DNA of 64,000 nucleotides from CAVTWH01 sp963738365 (GTDB lineage: Bacteria; Actinomycetota; Actinomycetes; Mycobacteriales; Micromonosporaceae). Below are positions 38,032 to 44,638 of the stretch, in pieces (positions within the stretch are counted from its first letter, which is position 1; each line of letters starts with the position of its first letter). The notes beneath the pieces are model-generated. The model searched no databases. It saw nothing but the letters and a program-made list of their open reading frames with translations, and was not told the DNA's origin. The stretch lies in NCBI GenBank assembly GCA_963738365.1, contig CAVTWH010000006.1, positions 744,001 to 808,000 on the forward strand, given 5' to 3'. A program made the position numbers and the translations under genes.

Positions 38032-39546
38032 ATGACTGAATCTTTCCGACCGTCGGCTACCGCCCCTGACCTGGATGCCGACGACTTCGACAGCCCCCGC
38101 TCCGGACCGGACGCCGGCCGCTGGGTCGACCCGGACGAGGACACCACCGACGGCGGGTACGACCTCGCCGAGCGGCACGCCCTGCGCCGGGTGGCCGGCC
38201 TCTCCACCGAACTCACCGACATCACCGAGGTCGAGTACCGCCAACTCCGGCTGGAGCGGGTGGTACTGGTCGGCGTGTGGACCGAGGGCGGCGTCACCGA
38301 CGCCGAGAACTCCCTCGCCGAGCTGGCGGCGCTGGCCGAGACGGCCGGCTCGCTGGTGCTCGAAGGGCTGATCCAGCGCCGGGGCCGCCCGGACGCGGCC
38401 ACCTTCATCGGCCGCGGCAAGGTCGACGAGCTGCGCACCGTGGTGCAGAGCACCGGTGCCGACACGGTGATCTGTGACGGCGAGCTCTCCCCGGGCCAGC
38501 TGCGCGCGCTGGAGTCACAGGTCAAGGTCAAGGTGATCGACCGGACGGCGCTGATCCTGGACATCTTCGCCCAGCACGCCAAGAGCAAAGAGGGCAAGGC
38601 CCAGGTCGAGCTGGCCCAGCTGCAGTACTTCCTGCCCCGGCTGCGCGGCTGGGGCGAGGCGCTGTCCCGGCAGTCCGGCGGCTCCGGGCGGGGCGGCGGC
38701 GCGGGCGGCGGCGTGGGCCTGCGCGGCCCCGGTGAGACGAAGATCGAAACCGACCGGCGCCGGATCCGTACCCGGATCGCCAAGCTCAAGCGCGAGATCA
38801 AGGAGATGGGCGGGGTACGCCAGACCAAGCGGGCCGGCCGCCGGCGCAACTCGGTGCCCGGGGTGGCCATCGCCGGGTACACCAACGCCGGCAAGTCGAG
38901 CCTGCTCAACCGGTTGACCGGCGCGGGCGTGCTGGTCGAGGATGCGCTGTTCGCCACGCTGGACCCGAAGACGCGCCGCTCCCGGGCGACCGACGGCCGG
39001 GTCTACACGCTGTCGGACACGGTGGGCTTCGTCCGGCACCTGCCCCACCAGCTGATCGAGGCGTTCCGCTCCACGCTGGAGGAGGTGGGCCAGTCGGACC
39101 TGGTGGTACACGTCGTCGACGGCGCCCACCCGTTCCCGGAGGAGCAGGTCCGCGCGGTGCGGGAGGTGCTCGGCGAGGTGGGCGCGGACAAGCTGCCCGA
39201 GCTGCTGGCGGTCAACAAGATCGACGCGGCGGACGAGGAGACGCTGCTGCGCCTCAAGCGCGAGTGGCCCGATGCGGTGTTCGTCTCGGCGCGTACCGGT
39301 GCCGGCATGGCCGACCTGCGCGCCGCCATCGAGGCGCGGCTGCCGCGTCCGGCCGTCGAGGTCTTCGCCCGCATCCCGTACGAGCGGGGCGACCTGCTGG
39401 CCCGGGTACACCAGCGCGGCGAGGTGCTCGAATCGGCGCACGAGGAGGCCGGCACTCTAGTGCGTGCCCGGGTCAACCGCCTGCTCGCTGCGGAGTTGGC
39501 CCCGTTTTCGGTCGCTACGGAAGCGCTCTCCGGTCACGTATCGTAG
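38032..39546 (+). CDS. hflX: GTPase HflX
   Basis: 504 residues. An acidic N-terminal tail of about 60 residues precedes the HflX domain (ATFIGRGKVDELR; VIDRTALILDIFAQHAKSKE; a Gly-rich loop; GPGETKIETDRR). The G domain follows, with P-loop GYTNAGKSSLLN, DTVGFV and NKID, then a C-terminal region. HflX splits stalled 70S ribosomes, especially after heat shock. It is intact, so the frameshift cluster ends before it. Intergenic distance to the divergent malic enzyme is 89 bases. Confidence 0.95.
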   Translation: MTESFRPSATAPDLDADDFDSPRSGPDAGRWVDPDEDTTDGGYDLAERHALRRVAGLSTELTDITEVEYRQLRLERVVLVGVWTEGGVTDAENSLAELAALAETAGSLVLEGLIQRRGRPDAATFIGRGKVDELRTVVQSTGADTVICDGELSPGQLRALESQVKVKVIDRTALILDIFAQHAKSKEGKAQVELAQLQYFLPRLRGWGEALSRQSGGSGRGGGAGGGVGLRGPGETKIETDRRRIRTRIAKLKREIKEMGGVRQTKRAGRRRNSVPGVAIAGYTNAGKSSLLNRLTGAGVLVEDALFATLDPKTRRSRATDGRVYTLSDTVGFVRHLPHQLIEAFRSTLEEVGQSDLVVHVVDGAHPFPEEQVRAVREVLGEVGADKLPELLAVNKIDAADEETLLRLKREWPDAVFVSARTGAGMADLRAAIEARLPRPAVEVFARIPYERGDLLARVHQRGEVLESAHEEAGTLVRARVNRLLAAELAPFSVATEALSGHVS

Positions 39547-39596
39547 GGGCCGCGCGGGTACCTCCATCCGCGCTGGGGCTCTGGAAGACTGGTGCG

Positions 39597-41489
39597 ATGC
39601 GACGAGTAGGGCTGGCGGTCTGCGCTGCGGCGTTTCTGGTGCTCCTGCCGGCCACTACGGCGTCCGCTGTCCCGAGCCCGTCGGACTCGGCGCCGACCGC
39701 CGCCACCACCGTGTGCACCATCACCGACAGTGGTCCATCCGCGCTGACCGGCCTGGCCGCACTCGGTGACGGGTACGCCGTCGTCACCGGCCAGCGCACC
39801 GGGGTGAGCAACAAAAACCTGCACGTCTACCTGCTCGGCGGCGATTGCAAGATCAAGAAGACGCTGAGCTTCGCCGGTGCCGGCGCCCGCGATCCGCAGG
39901 ACCTGGCGGTCGGCTCGGACGGCACGATCTGGGTGGCCGACTTCGGCGACAACGGCGACCCGCCCCGACCCCACATCGGCCTGTGGAAGGTGCCGGCCGA
40001 CGGCAGCGCGTCGACGCTCTACCGGATGGCCTATCCGGGCGGGGCGCACCTTGACGCCGAGGCGCTGCTGCTCCAGCCGGACGGGACGCCGCTGGTGATC
40101 ACCAAGGGCGTCGACGGCCCCGCGAAGATCTACAAGCCGACCGCCTCGCTGGATGCCAACAGCAGCAAGGGCGTCCCGATGTCCCAGGTGGGCACGTTCA
40201 CGCCGTCGAAGACCAACACGCCGAGCAGGTTCGGTACCAACGGGCCGACCACGGTCACCGGCGGCGCGGTCTCCGCCGACGGGAAGAAGGTGCTGCTGCG
40301 TACCCTCACCGACGCCTACGAGTGGGACGTGGTGGGCGGCGACATCGCGGCGACGGTGGGCACCGACAAGTACCGGATCACGCCGCTGCCGCAGGAGGCC
40401 AACGGCTCGGCGATCGCCTACAGCGCGGACGGCGGAAAGTTGCTCAGCCTGTCCAGCACCGCCGACGCCGAGACACCCCGCACGATCCTGAGCTACCAGC
40501 CGGGCCAGCCCGCCCCGGTGCCCGGTGGCAGCGGCGGGCCGGGCGGCGGCACGGCGAAGGCCGCAAGTGGTACCTCCTGGTTCGACAAGCTCACCTTCAC
40601 CGACCTGACGTACATCATCGGCGTGATCGGAGTGATCGGCCTGCTCATGATCGCGGGTGGGATCGTCGGCATCCGGCGCTCCCGGGCCCAGGCGCGGCTG
40701 GCCGCCCAGCGGGCCCGCGCGGGCGCGGACCGGGACGACGGGGACGACTACCCCGACCAGCCTCGCTACCCGGACCAGCCCCACTACCCCGATGACGCGC
40801 ACTACCCGGACGACGCCCGCTATCCCGACGACGCCCGCTATCCCGAGGATGCCCGCTACCCCGACGATGCCCGCTACCCCGACGATGCCCGCTACGACCA
40901 GGCCGGTCTCGACCAGGGCGGCTACCCGCGCCAGGCCGCCCCGGAGTACGACGAGCGCTGGCCCGCCGCCAACGACCGCCCCGGCGAGCCGCGCTACGGC
41001 GCCCCCGCCCAGGCCGGGCGGCCCGGGTACCGGGGCGACGACGGCTACCCCGAGGCCGGCTATGACAACGGGCCCGGCTACGACGGCGACCCCGGTCACG
41101 ACGAGCCCGACTACGACCGCCCGCCCCGCTACGACGCTCCACCCCGCTACGACAGCACGCCCGGCTACCCCGACGGCTACGGCGGACCCGCGCCCGACCA
41201 GGAGGACTACGGCCACGGCGCCCGGGGCCACCACAACCAGGGCAGCTATGACGCGTCGCGGCCCGGCGCCCGGGATTCCTGGGCGGACGAACCGACCAAC
41301 GCCGGTGACGTCCAGCGCGGCCGTCCGGTCCCGCCGCCGGCACCTACGCCGGACCCACCGCCCGGAGCGGCCGGCCCGCCGGGTCGCCTCCCGCGTCCGG
41401 AGCCGCGCCGGGGCGCCGGACGCGCCCCGGCCCCGCGGCCCAACACCTGGGCCGACGAGCACGAGGGCTTCGGCGACCTGCGAGGCTGA
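39597..41489 (+). CDS. Membrane-anchored beta-propeller protein with a repetitive cytoplasmic tail
   Basis: 630 residues. A signal peptide is clear at 1-25 (basic start, LAVCAAAFLVLLPATTASA). Residues 35-300 form a propeller-like exported domain with blade motifs (DPQDLAVGSDGTIWVADFGD; DAEALLLQPDGTPLVIT). A membrane helix lies at about 341-364 (TYIIGVIGVIGLLMIAGGIV), then RRSR-type basic residues. The remaining about 260 residues are disordered and Tyr/Pro/Asp/Arg-rich, including about eight YPDDAR-type hexapeptides, and should lie in the cytoplasm. Start ATG 39597, with AAGACT ending six bases upstream. Function unknown; a surface sensor or scaffold is a guess. Confidence 0.8.
   Translation: MRRVGLAVCAAAFLVLLPATTASAVPSPSDSAPTAATTVCTITDSGPSALTGLAALGDGYAVVTGQRTGVSNKNLHVYLLGGDCKIKKTLSFAGAGARDPQDLAVGSDGTIWVADFGDNGDPPRPHIGLWKVPADGSASTLYRMAYPGGAHLDAEALLLQPDGTPLVITKGVDGPAKIYKPTASLDANSSKGVPMSQVGTFTPSKTNTPSRFGTNGPTTVTGGAVSADGKKVLLRTLTDAYEWDVVGGDIAATVGTDKYRITPLPQEANGSAIAYSADGGKLLSLSSTADAETPRTILSYQPGQPAPVPGGSGGPGGGTAKAASGTSWFDKLTFTDLTYIIGVIGVIGLLMIAGGIVGIRRSRAQARLAAQRARAGADRDDGDDYPDQPRYPDQPHYPDDAHYPDDARYPDDARYPEDARYPDDARYPDDARYDQAGLDQGGYPRQAAPEYDERWPAANDRPGEPRYGAPAQAGRPGYRGDDGYPEAGYDNGPGYDGDPGHDEPDYDRPPRYDAPPRYDSTPGYPDGYGGPAPDQEDYGHGARGHHNQGSYDASRPGARDSWADEPTNAGDVQRGRPVPPPAPTPDPPPGAAGPPGRLPRPEPRRGAGRAPAPRPNTWADEHEGFGDLRG
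40748..40896. repeat. 18-bp repeat coding for YPDDAR hexapeptides
   Basis: About eight units of the type CTACCCCGACGATGCCCG. The better-conserved copies lie between 40800 and 40895; earlier copies code for YPDQPR or YPDQPH. Confidence 0.88.
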
Positions 41490-41534
41490 CCCGCCTGGCT
41501 GCGCGCCGGTCGAGCAGGCCGGTTTGGCGCCGGG

Positions 41535-42374
41535 TCAGATGCGGCGGAGGACGGCGACCACCTTGCCGAGGATGGTTGCCTCGTCGCCGGGGATCGGCTC
41601 GAACGCCTGGTTCTGCGGCAGCAGCAGCACGTGTCCGTCGCGGTACCGGTAGGTCTTCACGGTCGCCTCGTTGTCGATCATCGCGGCGACGATCTCCCCG
41701 TTGTCGGCGGTGGGCTGCTGGCGGACCACCACCCAGTCGCCGTCGCAGATCGCTGCCTCGATCATCGAGTTGCCCTTGACCTGCAGGGTGAACAGGGTGC
41801 CCTCGCCGACCAACTCGCGGGGCAGCGGAAAGACGTCCTCCACCGACTGCTCGGCGAGGATCGGTCCACCGGCCGCGATCCGACCGACCAGCGGCACGTA
41901 AGCCGGCGTCGGGTGGGCCAGCCGCTCCTGCTCGTCGTCCTCCGCGCCGAGGTCGCCACTCTGCCGGACGTCCACCGCGCGCGGCCGGTTGGGGTCGCGC
42001 CGCAGGTGGCCCTTCTTCTCCAGCTCCTTGAGCTGGTAGGCGACGCTGGACGGGGAGACCAGGCCGACCGCCTCGCCGATCTCCCGGACGCTGGGCGGGT
42101 AGCCGTGTTCGCCGACCCAGTCGCGGATGAAGGTGAGGATCCGCCGCTGGCGCGCGGTCAGGTCGTTGGCAACCACGTCCTGCAGGCCGCCGACCACCGA
42201 GGTGACCGAGCGGACCCGCGTCTCCGCCGGCAGCGCACGGGTGGCCCGGGGGCGGCGGCGCGGTGCCTCGTCGATCGAGCGCACCGTCGCGGACCGGGGG
42301 TGCTCCGGGACGGACCGGTCCTGCGCCGGTCCGCTGCCGGTACGGCTGCGGCTGCCGCGGTCATCGCTGGCCAC
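41535..42374 (-). CDS. lexA: SOS repressor LexA
   Basis: 279 residues from GTG 42374. An Arg/Ser-rich extension of about 70 residues precedes the winged helix (LTARQRRILTFIRDWVGEHG; REIGEAVGLVSPSSVAYQL). The cleavage site Ala168-Gly169 lies in RIAAGGP, the catalytic Ser203 in GNSMIE and Lys240 in ATVKTY, all intact. RecA filaments trigger its self-cleavage. The start has a strong Shine-Dalgarno (GAGAGGAG). The frame stays open upstream to 42662, but the promoter lies at 42586-42614, so about 200 bases of leader are predicted. Confidence 0.95.
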   Translation of the reverse strand: MASDDRGSRSRTGSGPAQDRSVPEHPRSATVRSIDEAPRRRPRATRALPAETRVRSVTSVVGGLQDVVANDLTARQRRILTFIRDWVGEHGYPPSVREIGEAVGLVSPSSVAYQLKELEKKGHLRRDPNRPRAVDVRQSGDLGAEDDEQERLAHPTPAYVPLVGRIAAGGPILAEQSVEDVFPLPRELVGEGTLFTLQVKGNSMIEAAICDGDWVVVRQQPTADNGEIVAAMIDNEATVKTYRYRDGHVLLLPQNQAFEPIPGDEATILGKVVAVLRRI

Positions 42375-42585
42375 GTCGCTCCTCTCGTCGCGCCGGACGG
42401 ACAGTGCCGTGGCCGGCGTCGGCTCCGCCGGGTGGGGATTCCCGGCAGGTGCTACCAGCCTTTCGGGCCGGTTTCGCGGACCTCGGGTCGGCAGGGCTGG
42501 ACGGCGCCGGCCCCCGAAGGGGCTCGGGCACGGCCGGTGCGGAACGTCCGTCACCGTCCGGTTCGAGCGACCTGAGGTACCAGTG

Positions 42586-42614
42586 AACCTATCCCGACTC
42601 TCGGTGAACTTCAA
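42586..42614 (-). promoter_or_regulatory. lexA promoter
   Basis: Read on the minus strand: -35 TTGAAG (42614-42609), 17-base spacer, -10 TAGGTT (42591-42586). The start would be near 42579, about 200 bases from the lexA GTG. The leader contains a possible small hairpin GCCCC-CGAA-GGGGC (42510-42523). Confidence 0.7.
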
Positions 42615-42625
42615 ACATTTGTACG
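42612..42625. promoter_or_regulatory. LexA-box-like dyad at the lexA -35
   Basis: CAAACATTTGTACG matches CGAACANNTGTTCG at 10 of 12 defined positions and touches the lexA -35 element, a position expected for autorepression. Confidence 0.65.
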
Positions 42626-42692
42626 ACGTGTCGCCGCGTCCGGCTCGACACCGGTCGCGCACCGGTGGTAAACCTTCGTACGGGCGTTCGAT

Positions 42693-42706
42693 CGTACAGC
42701 TGTTCG
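42693..42706. promoter_or_regulatory. LexA-box-like dyad before the LysM gene
   Basis: CGTACAGCTGTTCG matches CGAACANNTGTTCG at 11 of 12 defined positions. It lies 17 bases before GTG 42723, over the presumed promoter or start point. Between the two dyads I see no gene in 42375-42722. Confidence 0.72.
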
Positions 42707-42722
42707 ATCTTGAGGAGGGGCC

Positions 42723-43331
42723 GTGGCGCTACCCACCGTCGAGGCGACCGGGCTGGTCGGCATCGTGGCCGCTGGCGAGCTGCTGGCCGATCCGGACACC
42801 AGTGAGCCGTTGCCGCTGCTCCCGGCCCGGCAGAGCGCCCTTGGCGCGCGGTCCGGGGCGGAGCTGCCGGGGCAACGCCGCTCGCCCGACGGGTCCTTGA
42901 CGGTCAGGTCACGGGTGGCTGCCGCCTGCGTGGCCGGCGCCGCCGGCCGCCGGCGCGCCCCGGCGTCGGCAGTGGCTGTCGAGGGCGGACAGGCCGATCC
43001 CGAGCCCGGCGCGCCGGGCAACCGGCGGCCGGGGGCGCGCCGTTCCCCGATCCGGCTCACCCGGCGCGGGCGGGTTGTGATCATGGCCATTCTGGTGCTC
43101 CTGGCGGCCGCCATCGCGGCTCTGGCCGCGATGCCGAGCCAGGCCGCTGCGCCGGCCGCACCATCCCGGGTGGTGGTGGTCCATCCGGGCGAGTCGCTGT
43201 GGACCATCGTGGAGCGCTACCACGGCGGTGCCGATTCGGTTCGGGCAGTGAAAGAGCTGCGGGCCGTCAATCACCTGGCCGGCAGCACGGTGTACCCGGG
43301 CGAGGAGCTGACCCTGCCGCCGAGGTGGTGA
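42723..43331 (+). CDS. LysM membrane protein, DivS/ChiZ-like SOS cell-division inhibitor
   Basis: 202 residues. A long low-complexity cytoplasmic part (1-115) is followed by a membrane helix at 117-137 and an exported LysM domain at 150-199 (VVHPGESLWTIVERYHGG; YPGEELTLPP) that binds peptidoglycan. The position, divergent from lexA and followed by nrdR, is that of mycobacterial Rv2719c (ChiZ) and corynebacterial DivS, which halt division during SOS. The sequence outside LysM is not conserved enough to be sure of function. GTG start with GAGGAGGGG and a near-consensus LexA dyad just upstream. Confidence 0.85.
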   Translation: MALPTVEATGLVGIVAAGELLADPDTSEPLPLLPARQSALGARSGAELPGQRRSPDGSLTVRSRVAAACVAGAAGRRRAPASAVAVEGGQADPEPGAPGNRRPGARRSPIRLTRRGRVVIMAILVLLAAAIAALAAMPSQAAAPAAPSRVVVVHPGESLWTIVERYHGGADSVRAVKELRAVNHLAGSTVYPGEELTLPPRW

Positions 43332-43350
43332 CGGGCGACCGTGTCGCCGT
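43331..43350. terminator. Small hairpin at the end of the LysM gene
   Basis: ACGGGCGAC pairs with GTCGCCGT around CGT with one bulged G; about 8 bp. It starts on the last base of the stop codon. Confidence 0.5.
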
Positions 43351-43526
43351 GCCGTAGCCGGGTCGCCTGCGTTGAACCCGAGTGTCGGGCGGTTCCAGCT
43401 CCGTGGGACGGGGTCCGCCCGCTGACGATCCGGTGCTCGATACTGTTTTGGCTGTTGGGGGCGGTGTGGCAGGAGTGCCCAGCGGCAACGGGGGGCAGAT
43501 TCGGCCGCCTTACCGGCGAGTCCAGG

Positions 43527-43555
43527 TTGCGTCGGCGTCCGGATGCGCCTAACGT
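43527..43555 (+). promoter_or_regulatory. Promoter of nrdR-nrdJ
   Basis: -35 TTGCGT (43527-43532), 17-base spacer, -10 TAACGT (43550-43555); start expected near 43562. A leader of about 180 bases runs to ATG 43743. The rest of the gap 43351-43526 shows nothing I can name. Confidence 0.65.
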
Positions 43556-43558
43556 CGA

Positions 43559-43574
43559 ACACAACATCTAGTGG
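43559..43574. promoter_or_regulatory. NrdR-box-like site at the start point
   Basis: ACACAACATCTAGTGG matches the NrdR box ACACAATATATTGTGT at 12 of 16 positions and overlaps the predicted transcription start. NrdR normally binds paired boxes about 31 bp apart; the expected partner is not clear. Confidence 0.5.
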
Positions 43575-43610
43575 TTACATGGGTGTAAGTCATCCACAAG
43601 TTGGGATGAC
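43575..43610. promoter_or_regulatory. Two adjoining dyads in the nrdR leader
   Basis: TTACA-TGGG-TGTAA (43575-43588) is followed at once by GTCATCC-N8-GGATGAC (43589-43610), both perfect. They could be operators or RNA hairpins. Confidence 0.55.
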
Positions 43611-43742
43611 GGCTCCACAGACGGTCACCAGAACACTTCGCGCCGATGTCGACGGTCAACCGGGCATCGCGCGGTTGTGCTGTGCCTGTCGCAGTGATTT
43701 GTTGTGATATGAGTCATTAGCGCTTCGGAGGGAGGGGTACCG

Positions 43743-44384
43743 ATGCGTTGCCCGTACTGCCGGTACTCCGACTCGCGGGTGGTCGACTCGCGCGAAGCCG
43801 AGGACGGTCAACTGATCCGGCGCCGACGCTCCTGCCCGGAGTGTGGCAAGCGGTTCACCACGGTGGAGGAGGCGGTCCTCGCGGTGGTCAAGCGCAGCGG
43901 CGTCACCGAGCCGTTCAGCCGCTCGAAGATCGTCAGCGGGGTACGCAAAGCCTGCCAGGGGCGGCCGGTCGACGACGACGCACTCGCCGTGCTGGCCCAG
44001 CGGGTGGAGGAGTCGGTCCGCGCCCGGGGCGCCGCCGAGATCCCCAGCCACGACGTGGGACTGGCCATCCTCGGCCCGCTGCGCGAGCTGGACGAGGTGG
44101 CCTACCTGCGCTTCGCCAGCGTGTACCGGTCCTTCGACTCGCTCGCTGACTTCGAGCGGGAGATCGCGGCGCTGCGCAGCGCGATCCAGCCCGGCGACCC
44201 GGCGACGCCGGCCGACGCGGGCTCCGACGGTCCGGCGACCGGCGGCAATCCAACCGGTGGCAGTCCAGCGGACCTGGGGACGGTCGCCGGCCGGCAGCAG
44301 GCGACGCCCACCACCGGACCGCCGGAGTCCAACTCGGCGCGCGGTGCGCCCGCCGACGACGTCCGGACCCGGGTCGGCGGCTGA
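43743..44384 (+). CDS. nrdR: Transcriptional repressor NrdR
   Basis: 213 residues. Zinc ribbon with Cys3, Cys6, Cys31 and Cys34, then an ATP-cone domain at about 48-138 (VVKRSGVTEPFSRSKIVSGV; YLRFASVYRSFDSL). It senses ATP and dATP and represses ribonucleotide reductase genes. The last about 60 residues are Gly/Pro/Ala/Asp-rich and absent from most NrdR proteins (usually 150-170 residues). Strong Shine-Dalgarno GGAGGGAGGGG. nrdJ follows after 254 bases of repeat-containing DNA. Confidence 0.95.
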   Translation: MRCPYCRYSDSRVVDSREAEDGQLIRRRRSCPECGKRFTTVEEAVLAVVKRSGVTEPFSRSKIVSGVRKACQGRPVDDDALAVLAQRVEESVRARGAAEIPSHDVGLAILGPLRELDEVAYLRFASVYRSFDSLADFEREIAALRSAIQPGDPATPADAGSDGPATGGNPTGGSPADLGTVAGRQQATPTTGPPESNSARGAPADDVRTRVGG

Positions 44385-44442
44385 GCAGCACCCGTTCCCG
44401 CCGACCGCCAATCCGGCGGTGACCGCGTGCGCAGTTGCGAGC

Positions 44443-44532
44443 GGCGACCGGGACACAGCACCAACGGCGACCACGGTTGCCCCACAGACAGGCGACCACG
44501 GTTGCCCCACAGACAGGCGATCAGCGGTCGCC
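44443..44532. repeat. 25-bp tandem repeat with internal dyad between nrdR and nrdJ
   Basis: Exact units at 44466-44490 and 44491-44515 (GGCGACCACGGTTGCC plus CCACAGACA), with diverged copies on both sides. GGCGACC and GGTTGCC in each unit pair (one G-T), so the transcript could form repeated hairpins. No other feature seen in 44385-44638. Confidence 0.75.
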
Positions 44533-44638
44533 GCACCGACATTGGCGGGACGAGCCGGCACCAGCGGCCACCGGCCAGCAGATCACCACAACGACAGTTG
44601 AGACACAGCGGGGACGCTGCGGAGCAGAGGGGGGCGGG

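Noticed and set aside
44385..44638. Cobalamin riboswitch before the B12-dependent reductase
   Set aside because: I looked for the B12 box (GCCACTG-type core) and a matching long fold and found only the 25-bp repeats.
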